NCBI RefSeq assembly: GCF_017104715.1
Contig: NZ_JAAGPI010000002.1
Location: 372,001-436,000, forward strand
Length of the DNA: 64,000 nucleotides
Direction: 5' to 3'
Source of the DNA: Burkholderia sp. Ac-20365
Lineage (GTDB): Bacteria > Pseudomonadota > Gammaproteobacteria > Burkholderiales > Burkholderiaceae
Position 1 is the first letter of the stretch. The number at the start of each line of letters is the position of its first letter. This document shows positions 51,188 through 59,555 of this stretch, in pieces. The position numbers and the translations under genes were made by a program. The notes below the pieces were generated by a model. That model ran no database searches. It saw only the letters and a program-made list of their open reading frames with translations, and was not told the origin of the DNA.

Positions 51188-51589
51188 CTATGTGGTACCA
51201 GATCCTGCATTCATCATTAAGGCCATTGCTGATTTGAGCGATTCCGCCCGTTCCAGATACGACTCGTTCGGCTTGCGTGGTGGCAGAAAGCCGTGATCGG
51301 CCAACACTTGCTCGTAAAGCTTTTGCTGAGTAATGATGCGATTCTCGGGAAACGCATAAAGGCCAGCACCTGTGCGAATAAAATTCTGCAACAGCGTTGT
51401 GAAGCAAATAATGTAGAACTCTTTATCAGGCGCAGTCAGTACGAGATGATTTGCGCGCAACAAAAGGAGGTTTGTCTTCCCGCTGCCTGGAGGCCCGGAA
51501 AGCATGAGGTCTTTGTAAAGATCAACCTCCAGCACATCGGACTGCTCGTCGAGCAAATCATCTTCATCAACCCACCAAGTACCGGACAT
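51188..51589 (-). pseudogene. truncated helicase-like P-loop ATPase
   Basis: 133 codons, then an in-frame TAG. The N-terminal part looks like a superfamily I (UvrD/Rep-like) helicase start: DLYKDLMLSGPPGSGKTNLL contains Walker A (GPPGSGKT, about residues 32-39), and FYIICFTTLLQNFIRTGAGL fits motif Ia. Such proteins are normally 500 residues or more, so the Walker B and helicase motifs are missing. GGGGG precedes the ATG. It starts 15 bases after the stop of a small gene on the same strand, suggesting a former two-gene unit. G+C is low for the window (26 of 60 bases at 51361-51420), which fits acquired DNA. Original function unknown. Confidence 0.65.
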
Positions 51590-51604
51590 TGCGAGCCCCC
51601 AAAA

Positions 51605-51793
51605 TTATTGTTTAAGTAGTTCTTCGATGAGTCCCATCAACCACTCTTCGAACTTTTCAGAGAAGCCATCAAAGCTTTCTAATGATGGTCCGAGTTGGCT
51701 CCAACCCACTTCCGTATCGGCCGCTACCTTCGATGCTCTTGCGTACACCTCCACCAGATTGCCATCCTCATGAAGCGCAATGGCAATCTGCAC
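51605..51793 (-). CDS. small protein upstream of the truncated ATPase (possibly 5'-truncated)
   Basis: A 62-codon frame starting GTG 51793, with no recognisable family. The sequence (LVEVYARASKVAADTEVGWS, then an acidic, aromatic tail FSEKFEEWLMGLIEELLKQ) looks like the C-terminal part of a soluble protein. The frame stays open 9 codons further upstream without an ATG, and the neighbouring recombinase fragment on the other strand begins at about the same place, so a deletion joint near 51790-51815 probably removed its start. It sits 15 bases upstream of the ATPase fragment and probably belonged with it. Confidence 0.45.
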   Translation of the reverse strand: MQIAIALHEDGNLVEVYARASKVAADTEVGWSQLGPSLESFDGFSEKFEEWLMGLIEELLKQ

Positions 51794-51807
51794 GCGAATC
51801 GGTGAAT

Positions 51808-52940
51808 CACGACGTCAGCCTGATCACGCCCGCCCATCTCGATCTTGCTGCCAGCGCGCTATTCAAACGGGAAGCAGAAACCACGGCATATAAGGTCATC
51901 GGGCATATGGAAGAAGACTACTTGCCGGGGAAGAGTTAAAGCCAATTTTAGGTCGAAATGAAATTCGACTATTGGTCGGTCTGAATAGCAACGGTGTTGC
52001 ACAGTTTCTCAAGTTCCGCGATATCCCGTACGAAGTGGTTGCGAAGCGGATTCAGGTTGAGCAGTCTGAATTTTTGACTGGCCTCATCCGGGATCATTGG
52101 ACCCGTCCGATGTTGCCAGGATCAAAAGAGAATCAGCTCCAACTGCATCAGGCACTTTGCGTTGTGTACACCAACCAGATGCATCGTGGAACCAGAAGCA
52201 CATTGGCATACGCGGCACAGCCGGTGTCCGATCTGCAGATGCGGGATTTCCTCACGGGGCGGACGGGTACACAGAACGTCTTTGAACGTCATGGCATCGT
52301 CGACGCAGACGGCGAGGCCATCGATATCCGTTCAAAGGGATTTCGTCATTTTCTGAACAATCTGCTCGATGAAGGTGGAGCGCCGGATCTCGTCCAGACC
52401 AAATGGTTTGGGCGAAAAAATCCTGCCGATACCAAAGCGTATCAGCATTTAACAACTGCACAGCGAGCAAGAAAAGTAGTAGACGATATCATGGCCGGCA
52501 AGGCGAAGGGCGCGATCGCCGATCTCGTCAAGGTGCTACCAACTGAAGTCGCCAAAGCTTTCCTGATCTCACGTATCCAGGCTGTTCACGATGTGGGCCC
52601 AGGCATGTGCGTGCACGACTTTCAGATGATGCCTTGCCCACGGCATCTGCAATGCGATGCGAATTGCGACGAGTATGTCTGGGAGAAAGGCGACAAGGAA
52701 CGCAAGGATGCCCTGTTACGTCAGGCTGCGATGGTGCAAGCAAGCATCCGTGCCGCACTCAGCCGAAAGGCTGCAGGAGGCATAGTCAGAAGTGACTGGA
52801 TGAGACATCTGAAAACCAGATACCGTCAGCTTTTAGCGCAGATGAAAACGTCGGGCCTGAACAAGGCGGACATTCAGCGTTACATTGCTGAAAATGATCC
52901 CGATACCGCAGAAATGTTGGCGGATTCATCGCAAAAGTAG
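51808..52940 (+). pseudogene. tyrosine recombinase/integrase, 5'-truncated and frameshifted
   Basis: Two frames together make one protein. The first (about 51808-51923) reads HDVSLITPAHLDLAASALFK and GHMEEDYLPG, then hits a stop. From about 51924 the next frame continues EELKPILGRNEIRLLVGLNS and runs to 52940. The joined product has a tyrosine-recombinase C-domain: IRSKGFRHFLNNLLDEGGAP for the His/Arg box, WFGRKNPADTKAYQHLT with the likely catalytic Tyr. After it comes a Cys/His-rich motif (CVHDFQMMPCPRHLQC, then C), probably zinc-binding, and a helical tail. No recognisable N-terminal domain remains. It is the best evidence that this stretch was a mobile element. Confidence 0.72.
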
Positions 52941-52987
52941 CGCGGGTCAGGCGCCGAGCTAGTGAGTTGAATCCGATATGGACACCT

Positions 52988-53010
52988 GGTTCAGACACTT
53001 GGTCTGAACC
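52988..53010. repeat. perfect 9-bp inverted repeat
   Basis: GGTTCAGAC and GTCTGAACC around a 5-base loop, between the integrase remnant and the solute-binding-protein fragment. It could be the end of a lost insertion sequence or a hairpin; no T run follows. Confidence 0.5.
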
Positions 53011-53023
53011 CGACATGGCTGGA

Positions 53024-53953
53024 TCAGGGCTCTAGACATTCTGACAGGGGATGTTGCATGGTGAAGACAATCAGGGCGAGCCTGAAGATTGACGAGAAGA
53101 GGGCGCTTACCCGCGGATCAGCGAACGGATTGATCTCTAACGTGCCTAGGCGCTGTGGACGCAGGTTGAAGCCAACGAAAATGGTCCGATTCTCGGCGCC
53201 CCCGAGCATTTTCAGGTCGCCGTCGCACACACACTGGGTCGCTTCGTTGTTCGTCAGATCCATCGCGAGCTGGACCTCGCCACGTATTACCGCATGGGCA
53301 CGCGCTGAGGGATCGGCGATCGGAACGTAGCGGACATGTCGGGGGTAACCGTGACGCCGCTGGCCCCACCAATTGTCGTTGGCCTCAAATTCGAGCAATT
53401 GCCCCGGCTGCCAGGCCAGCACTCGCAGGGCGCCCGTGCCGTTGGCACGTATTGAAACGGGAGTGCTGGAAACACGTGTGTAGTCCTGCGCCAGCTCGCA
53501 GCCCGCGCTCACCGTCCATAAACGACACATCACCCGAGCGTCGACCAGTTGCCTCAGCAGAACAGGGTTGGGTCGATCCGTGACGATATCCACAGTTAGC
53601 TCGTCCTGCCGCTCGACTGCGACGATGCCCCGAACGTAGGAATGGAGATCTGAACCGTGGCCGGCTAGGCGCCGGAATGAGAAGACGACGTCGTCGGCAG
53701 TGAAGGTCTGCCCCTGGTGAAACTTCACTCCTTCGCGAAGATGGAAGCGCCAGCGCAGCGGTGACAATGATTCCCAGCGTACGGCGAGCGCCGGCTCGAT
53801 ATCGAAATTTTCGTCCCATTTCACCAGTGCCTCGTACACTTCCGTCAACAAGGCGAGAGTGGTTTGGTGGTTTTGAGCATGGGGGTCAAGCGTAAGGATG
53901 TCATCCTTGCTGGACCAGGTGAAGGTGGAATCGAGTTCGTTTGAGTGAGTCAT
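53024..53953 (-). pseudogene. ABC solute-binding protein (SBP_bac_5/DppA-like), truncated
   Basis: 309 codons of a family-5 extracellular binding protein for peptides or related ligands. The family start is clear (LTLDPHAQNHQTTLALLTEV, YEALVKWD, LREGVKFHQGQTFTADDVVF), and the NPFADPRV block is reached near residue 275, where full proteins still have about 200 residues to go. There is no signal peptide: the similarity begins within 15 residues of the ATG. So both ends seem lost; alternatively it is a cytoplasmic SgrR-like domain. No permease or ATPase genes adjoin. It begins 52 bases after the L,D-transpeptidase gene on the same strand. Confidence 0.65.
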
Positions 53954-54004
53954 AGCAGCACGGTTGAATGATGAGGGTTGCGTGTTGAGGTGAAGGCCGT
54001 GAAA

Positions 54005-54475
54005 TCAAGAAATCTGAACCACGGTGCCAACTGTCACCAGTTCGAAGAGTTCCAGGATATCTTCATTGCGCATCCGTATGCATCCGCGCGAAACCGGGTT
54101 GCCGATCAAGTCCTCGTTGGCTGTGCCGTGGATATAAATGTATCGGCGCAACGTATCAACCTTGCCACGTCGATTGATGCCGTCTTCCAAGCCGTCTAGC
54201 CATAGGATGCGTGTCAGGATCCAATCACGATCCAGAGATCTCGAGTGCAATTCCGGCCCGAGTACTTCTCCTGTCGGCCGTCGTCGCGAAAAGATCGTTC
54301 CGGAGGGGCAGTCGTGACCGATCTTGAGTTTTATCCGGTGCTTGCCGGTGGGCGTGCGATAACTTCCCGAGATGCAGCCAATTCCGTTTGCTGCTGTCGA
54401 GATCCTGTAGGAGCGGCTCGGAATATTCAGGTGTAGCACCTGACGAGCTACGTCGATTTGTATGTGCGAGGTCAT
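54005..54475 (-). CDS. L,D-transpeptidase (YkuD/ErfK family), no signal peptide
   Basis: 156-residue protein with the YkuD fold: GSYRTPTGKHRIKLKIG near the middle and the active-site motif YIHGTANEDLIGNPVSRGCI followed by RM, which holds the catalytic His and Cys. Family members form 3-3 peptidoglycan crosslinks or attach lipoproteins. Here no signal peptide or membrane helix is seen, so export is unexplained; similar short, leaderless relatives are known in betaproteobacteria. It appears intact, unlike its neighbours in the island. The solute-binding-protein fragment follows it on the same strand. Confidence 0.78.
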   Translation of the reverse strand: MTSHIQIDVARQVLHLNIPSRSYRISTAANGIGCISGSYRTPTGKHRIKLKIGHDCPSGTIFSRRRPTGEVLGPELHSRSLDRDWILTRILWLDGLEDGINRRGKVDTLRRYIYIHGTANEDLIGNPVSRGCIRMRNEDILELFELVTVGTVVQIS

Positions 54476-54492
54476 TTTTGTGCGGGAATGCT

Positions 54493-54669
54493 TCAGCCGA
54501 AAGCCTTGATCGTGATAACCATGCCGTAGGTGAATATCAGCCCAGTTATAAGGTGAACAAAATGCGTCATGCTCAACCGACGGAACAGTCGATTGCCTGC
54601 GATGTAGGCCAAGAAGGAAATAGCCGGTAGATACGAATACCCGAAGTCTTTGGGCGTGCGAGGTGGCCT
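54493..54669 (-). pseudogene. 3' fragment of a membrane-protein gene
   Basis: 58 codons open from a TAG to a TGA on the minus strand. The product has two hydrophobic segments, DFGYSYLPAISFLAYIAGNR and MTHFVHLITGLIFTYGMVIT, ending IKAFG. This looks like the C-terminal end of a polytopic membrane protein, perhaps a TauE/SafE-like permease, but the family is uncertain. No start codon with a ribosome site occurs near its 5' edge. It lies just upstream of the transpeptidase gene and adds to the picture of decay. Confidence 0.5.
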
Positions 54670-54840
54670 CTAGCGATTTTTCGAAAGTTTCGGTTTTTGA
54701 GGAATCGAGGGCGTCAATCTGGCCGCAGAGGCTTGTCTGTGGCGGGATTCGGATAGAAGTTTCGCTTACTTACAGAACAGAACCATTCTAACCTTGCAGC
54801 ACCGACGGCGCGTCGAACCTCAACGCACCGAGAGAACATG
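54670..54840. other. non-coding right edge of the accessory region
   Basis: No gene seen. The stretch has mixed composition and no direct repeat of the left edge was recognised. Confidence 0.35.
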
Positions 54841-54874
54841 AAAACACCCCGCCATCGAGCGGGGTGTTTTTTTA
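54841..54874. terminator. terminator bordering the island
   Basis: Perfect 12-bp stem AAAACACCCCGC / GCGGGGTGTTTT with T run on the plus strand and a shorter one on the minus strand. It ends the SDR transcript and marks the right border of the accessory region. Confidence 0.85.
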
Positions 54875-54919
54875 TGCGCGGTCGTGCCGCAGCCGAAGCG
54901 TGCTGTGAGAGCTATCCGG

Positions 54920-55663
54920 TCAAGCCACGCCTCCATTAGCACGAAGAATCTGACCGTTCACCCACGCCCCATCGCGCCCCGCGAGAAACGCAACCACGGA
55001 AGCAATATCCTCCGGCTGCCCAAGGCGTTGCAGCGGCGGCAGCTTTGCAAACGTCTGGATCTGCTCTTCCGTCTTGCCGTCGAGGAACAACGAAGTCGCC
55101 ACCGGTCCGGGCGCCACCGCGTTGACCGTGATATTGCGCCCACGCAGTTCCTTGGCGAACACATGCGTGAACGATTCGACGGCGGCCTTCGTCGCGTTGT
55201 AGACCGAGTAACCAGGCATATTCAGCGCGAGCGTCGTGCTCGAGAAATTGACGATGCGCCCGCCATCGTTCATCCGCGTCGCCGCTTCGCGCAGCGTGTT
55301 GAAGGTGCCGCGCACGTTGATATCGAAAGCCTGCGCGAAGTACGCGTCGCTGGTTTCCGCGAGCGGCACAGTCTTCAGAATGCCCGCGTTATTGACGAGC
55401 ACGTCGACCTTGCCGAACTGCTGCTCCGTCGTGTCGAACATGCGGCGCACGTCGTCGGCATTCGACACGTCCGCTTTCACCGCAATCGCTGCCGCGCCTT
55501 GCTCCTTCAGCTCGGACACGAGCGCGTCCGCTTCCTTCGAACTCGCCGCGTAGTTCACGACGACCGCAAAGCCGTCGCTGGCGAGCCGCCGTGCGATCGC
55601 TGCGCCGATGCCGCGCGACGCACCCGTGACGATAGCGACCTGGGCGTTCTTGACGTTGTTCAT
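54920..55663 (-). CDS. SDR family oxidoreductase
   Basis: 247-residue NAD(P)-dependent short-chain dehydrogenase of the classical FabG-like type. The cofactor motif is IVTGASRGIGAAIARRLASD, with NNAG in VDVLVNNAGILKT. The catalytic triad is Ser in GGRIVNFSST, and Tyr and Lys in GYSVYNATKAAVE. The Asn-Tyr-Ala-Ala-Ser stretch after the second strand suggests preference for NADP(H), as no Asp caps that strand. Substrate unknown. It diverges from a LysR-type regulator 112 bases away, the usual arrangement for a controlled gene. Confidence 0.92.
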   Translation of the reverse strand: MNNVKNAQVAIVTGASRGIGAAIARRLASDGFAVVVNYAASSKEADALVSELKEQGAAAIAVKADVSNADDVRRMFDTTEQQFGKVDVLVNNAGILKTVPLAETSDAYFAQAFDINVRGTFNTLREAATRMNDGGRIVNFSSTTLALNMPGYSVYNATKAAVESFTHVFAKELRGRNITVNAVAPGPVATSLFLDGKTEEQIQTFAKLPPLQRLGQPEDIASVVAFLAGRDGAWVNGQILRANGGVA

Positions 55664-55775
55664 GATCCGGTTCCTTGAAGTGGTGAGTTGGTGAGAAGGA
55701 TGATCGGATATTCCGTCGCAGAGATAATCGGGCGAGAGTTGGTATCATCATTCCATTCACTTCAACAATGTCGCC

Positions 55776-56681
55776 ATGGACCGTTTTCAGGAAATGCAGG
55801 TATTCGTCCGGATCGCCGAGCGGCAGAGCTTCACACGCGCCGCCGACGATCTGCAGATTCCACGCGCCACCGTCACGAACCTGATGAAGCGGATGGAGCA
55901 GCGGCTCGGCGCGCGCCTGCTCGAACGCACGACGCGCACCGTGCGCCTCACGCACGACGGCGAAGCGTATTACCGGCGCTGCGTGCGTCTGCTCGCGGAC
56001 ATGGAAGAAGCCGAAGGCTCGTTCCACGATGCCGCGCCGAAAGGCCTGCTGCGGGTGAACCTGCAAGGCACGCTTGCGCGGCACTTCATCGTGCCCGCGC
56101 TGCCGGAATTCCTCGCGCGTTATCCGGGCATCGAGCTGCATATCGGCGAGGACGACCGGCTGGTCGATCTGGTGCGCGAGGGGATCGATTGCGTGCTGCG
56201 CGCGGGCAATCTGCAGGATTCGTCGATGGTCGGGCGGCGCGTCGCGCGGCTCGAGCAGGTGACGGTTGCGAGCCCGGCGTATCTGGAGCGCTTCGGCTTG
56301 CCGCGCGATCTTGCCGCGCTCGACACGCATCGCGCCGTCAACTACATGTCGAGCGCGACGGGCAACGCGCTACCGCTCGAATTCACCGTCGATGAACGCA
56401 TCGTCGAGGTGAACCTGCAGGCGGTCGTGTCCGTCACCGGCACCGACCTTTATACGGGCTCGGCCGTCGCCGGACTCGGTCTCGTGCAAGTGCCGCGCTA
56501 TCGCGTGCAGAACGAACTCGCCGCGGGCAGTCTCGTCGTTGTATTGCCGCAGTTTCCGCCGCCGCCGATGCCCGTCACCGTGCTCCATCCGCAAAGCCGC
56601 CAGTTGTCGTCGCGTGTGCGGGTGTTCGCTCAATGGCTGCGCGATATCTTCGATGCCGCAGGCGGGCTGAAGATCGGCTAA
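55776..56681 (+). CDS. LysR-type transcriptional regulator
   Basis: 301-residue DNA-binding regulator. The winged helix-turn-helix is at the N-terminus (VFVRIAERQSFTRAADDLQI, PRATVTNLMKRMEQRLGARL, LERTTRTVRLTHDG), followed by a two-lobed effector domain (FIVPALPEFLARYPGIELHI). It resembles the subgroup that controls a divergent SDR gene; the 112-base gap to that gene presumably holds both promoters and its binding site, though no clear T-N11-A palindrome was picked out. The effector is unknown. Confidence 0.92.
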   Translation: MDRFQEMQVFVRIAERQSFTRAADDLQIPRATVTNLMKRMEQRLGARLLERTTRTVRLTHDGEAYYRRCVRLLADMEEAEGSFHDAAPKGLLRVNLQGTLARHFIVPALPEFLARYPGIELHIGEDDRLVDLVREGIDCVLRAGNLQDSSMVGRRVARLEQVTVASPAYLERFGLPRDLAALDTHRAVNYMSSATGNALPLEFTVDERIVEVNLQAVVSVTGTDLYTGSAVAGLGLVQVPRYRVQNELAAGSLVVVLPQFPPPPMPVTVLHPQSRQLSSRVRVFAQWLRDIFDAAGGLKIG

Positions 56682-56690
56682 TGCACCACG

Positions 56691-57533
56691 CTATTTCACG
56701 CGATCGAGATGCGCGAGCGCATCCCGCATCGGCTGGCTGGACGAAATGATGGGGCCCGTCAGCGGCGTATCGAGATCGACGATCACGTACACCGCCGATG
56801 CAATCGACACCGCGCCCAGCATGATCATCACGAGGGCCAGCGCATTGCGCGGCGCGACGATGCCAAAGCATAGAAAGATGATCATCAGCCAGAAGGTGAG
56901 CGTGGTGAGAAACGGCTTCGAGATCGAGCTGTGCGCTTCTTCGATCAGCGTCCAGCGGGCCTGGATCACGCGCTCGAAACGCGCGATGCATTCGGCCTGC
57001 GTGTGCTGCTGATAGCTGTTGGCGGGCTGCAGCTTGCGCACTGCGACAAGCGCATCATTCAGCATATCGCCGAGACCGATGTCTTCGAGCTTGTCGTGAT
57101 CCAGATCGGTCTTGAACCTTGGGTAGTTGCCCGCTGGCGGATTCTCTCCCGGCCACGTCGCGGCGATTGCCGCAGCCGTGTACTCGCGCAGCAAGGTCCG
57201 CGGGTATTGCGCTTCAGGCCCATATTGACGCAGCGCCACGTCGAGCTGGACCAGCGCGGCGGCATAAGAGCGAAAGTCGTTGCCGACCGTATCGAAGCTG
57301 CTTTTCGCCGATGCCGTGAGCAGCCCCAGCACCAGCGCCGCGAACGTGACGAGCATCGTCATCACGAGCTGGATGAGTTGCAGCGTCTCGTGCCTGCGAT
57401 GCTCCTCCGGCAGATACGGCTTGCCGAAAAAGCCGATGCCCGTCCCCGCCAGAAGCAGGACGAACACCACGAGCGCTGACAGGGTCTCTTGCATGAGCGT
57501 GGTCCGCGTAGCCGTCGCATCGTTAATGTCCAA
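56691..57533 (-). CDS. DUF4239 (bestrophin-like) membrane protein
   Basis: 280-residue protein with about four hydrophobic helices: two near the N-terminus (LSALVVFVLLLAGTGIGFFG, LIQLVMTMLVTFAALVLGLL) and two near the end (TLTFWLMIIFLCFGIVAPRN, LALVMIMLGAVSIASAVYVI). Between them lies a soluble helical part. SFDTVGNDFRSYAAALVQLD fits DUF4239, a family sometimes described as bestrophin-like; function unknown. It converges with the LysR gene 10 bases away and lies opposite to the chemoreceptor. Confidence 0.82.
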   Translation of the reverse strand: MDINDATATRTTLMQETLSALVVFVLLLAGTGIGFFGKPYLPEEHRRHETLQLIQLVMTMLVTFAALVLGLLTASAKSSFDTVGNDFRSYAAALVQLDVALRQYGPEAQYPRTLLREYTAAAIAATWPGENPPAGNYPRFKTDLDHDKLEDIGLGDMLNDALVAVRKLQPANSYQQHTQAECIARFERVIQARWTLIEEAHSSISKPFLTTLTFWLMIIFLCFGIVAPRNALALVMIMLGAVSIASAVYVIVDLDTPLTGPIISSSQPMRDALAHLDRVK

Positions 57534-57833
57534 TAACTTGGCGGCGCGGGCAAGTCTGCGCCCAAACTGTTAAATCAGTGGCATCAAACCCAAATAGCGA
57601 GAAGAAAGATTCGGCAAGCTGCACATGTCTATGCGCGAGATCAAATTCACGCACGTTTCGACCGAAAGCAGGCCGACAGGCCATAAAGTTTTCGGCGAAT
57701 CAGCCGTAACTGAAAACGTGGTGCGTTTGCTTAATATTTAATCGAGTTGCGGACCTTGCCTATGGGCCTGGGCGCAGCAAGCCTGCTGTGGAATGGAGAG
57801 ATTCCCGCCAGGTGGCCATAGGAGACACGCTTC
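57534..57833. other. intergenic control region of the chemoreceptor gene
   Basis: No gene seen. It holds the sigma-28-type promoter listed separately. Confidence 0.5.
57684..57710 (+). promoter_or_regulatory. sigma-28 (FliA) type promoter for the chemoreceptor gene
   Basis: TAAAGTTT, an exact -35 box, is followed after 11 bases by GCCGTAAC, a 6-of-8 match to GCCGATAA. The spacing is that of flagellar promoters. It lies about 124 bases upstream of the methyl-accepting protein start. Confidence 0.7.
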
Positions 57834-59480
57834 ATGCTGAAAGGTCTTTCGATTCGCGCATACCTCACGTTAATGGTCGTGCTGTTCGGCATCGTATTGC
57901 TGATCGGCGCGGCGGCGGGGCTGTTATCGCTGCGTGAAAGCAATGCGTCGTTGCAACAGATGTACACCGTCGATACGCCCGCCGTGGCGGATCTCGAAGG
58001 CAGCGCCGGCCAGTTGTTGCGCCTGCGTCTCGCACTGGCGACGTATTCGTCGCTGATCGAACTGAACGATCAGGAAGGCGCGGACGCCGTGCTCAAGCGT
58101 TTCGATACGTATCTGAAGGTGTCGAACGAACGCATCGCGCATTTCATCGGCAAGGCCAGTAACGACGCCGACGAGCAGCGCCTCATCAAGGACATGCAGG
58201 ACAAGCGCGACACGTTCCTGCACGAAGGCGTCGAGCCCGCGCTCGCGGCGCTCAAGTCCGGCGACAAGGCCGCGTTCCAGCAGCTTCAGGCGCACAAACT
58301 CTCGCCGCTCTATAGCGCCTATGAGAAGGCGATGCTGACACTCGAAAAACTGCAACTGGATCACGCCGAGCAGCGCTATCAGGACGCGCAGCAACTGTTC
58401 TATACGATCAGCGTTGGTGTCGCGATCGGCATGGCCGCCACGCTGATTTTCGCGTGGCTCGGCCGCATGCTGATGATTCGCGCCATCGTGCATCCCGTCG
58501 ATGCCACCATCGAACAGTTCCAGCGCATCGCGAACGGCGATCTGACGAGCCGCATCGACAACGTCAGCGACAACGAAATGGGCCGTCTCGCGGCAGCGCT
58601 GCGCAAGATGCAGGACTCGCTGATCGCGACGGTGAATACGGTGCGCCACGGCACCGATTCGATCGATACGGGTGTGAGCGAAATCGCCGCGGGCAACACG
58701 AACCTGTCGCAGCGTACGGAAGAGCAGGCGGCGTCGCTCGAAGAGACGGCGGCGAGCATCGAAGAGCTGACGTCGACCGTCAAGCAGACAGCCGACAACG
58801 CGAAGCAGGCGAGTTCGCTCGCGCAGGGTGCATCGACGCTTGCGGCGCAAGGCGGCGATCTCACGCAACAGGTGGTCGGCACGATGCAGGCGATCGTCGA
58901 CGATTCGCGACGTATCGCGGATATCGTTGGTGTGATCGAAGGTATCGCGTTCCAGACCAACATTCTCGCGTTGAACGCTGCCGTCGAGGCGGCACGCGCA
59001 GGCGAACAGGGTCGCGGTTTTGCGGTGGTCGCGAGCGAAGTGCGCTCGCTGGCACAGCGTAGCGCGGCAGCGGCGAAGGAGATCAAAGGTCTGATCGGCG
59101 AATCGAACGAACGCGTGACTGCAGGCGCGGATCTCGTGCAGCGTTCGGGTTCGACGATGACGGAAATCGTCGATGCCATCGCACGTGTCAGCGCGATCAT
59201 GAGCGAGATCGCCGAGGCGGCGACCGAGCAGAGCACGGGCATCGATCAGGTGAATCTGGCCGTCGCGCAGATGGATGAGGTGACGCAGCAGAACGCGGCG
59301 CTCGTCGAGCAGGCAGCGGCAGCGGCCAGCTCGCTAGAAGAGCAGGCGCGCCGGTTGACGGAAGCCGTGTCCGTGTTCAAGACGGATAGCGGGCAGGGTT
59401 CGTCGCGTGGCGTGGCTCGCCGTACCGTTGCGTCGAAGCAGGACATTGCGATGCGGATGGAGGCGGCGGAAGCGGTCTGA
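57834..59480 (+). CDS. methyl-accepting chemotaxis protein
   Basis: 548-residue transmembrane chemoreceptor. Helix 1 ([20 protein letters not shown]) and helix 2 (about 190-210, [20 protein letters not shown]) flank a periplasmic four-helix-bundle sensor. The HAMP domain follows ([20 protein letters not shown]), then the signalling tip with [40 protein letters not shown], and methylation-type Gln/Glu pairs. No C-terminal pentapeptide for CheR binding is seen. The ligand is unknown. It is probably expressed with flagellar genes through the sigma-28 promoter upstream. Confidence 0.94.
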   Translation: MLKGLSIRAYLTLMVVLFGIVLLIGAAAGLLSLRESNASLQQMYTVDTPAVADLEGSAGQLLRLRLALATYSSLIELNDQEGADAVLKRFDTYLKVSNERIAHFIGKASNDADEQRLIKDMQDKRDTFLHEGVEPALAALKSGDKAAFQQLQAHKLSPLYSAYEKAMLTLEKLQLDHAEQRYQDAQQLFYTISVGVAIGMAATLIFAWLGRMLMIRAIVHPVDATIEQFQRIANGDLTSRIDNVSDNEMGRLAAALRKMQDSLIATVNTVRHGTDSIDTGVSEIAAGNTNLSQRTEEQAASLEETAASIEELTSTVKQTADNAKQASSLAQGASTLAAQGGDLTQQVVGTMQAIVDDSRRIADIVGVIEGIAFQTNILALNAAVEAARAGEQGRGFAVVASEVRSLAQRSAAAAKEIKGLIGESNERVTAGADLVQRSGSTMTEIVDAIARVSAIMSEIAEAATEQSTGIDQVNLAVAQMDEVTQQNAALVEQAAAAASSLEEQARRLTEAVSVFKTDSGQGSSRGVARRTVASKQDIAMRMEAAEAV

Positions 59481-59500
59481 CCGGTCGCGGTAGGAAACAG

Positions 59501-59540
59501 AACGGCGGTGCAAGCATGCGTGCTTGCACCGCCGTTTGTC
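59501..59540. terminator. terminator between chemoreceptor and cytochrome c genes
   Basis: Perfect 16-bp stem AACGGCGGTGCAAGCA / TGCTTGCACCGCCGTT with a TGCG loop. It can serve both convergent genes. Confidence 0.85.
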
Positions 59541-59555
59541 TTGTTGCGTAGCGTT

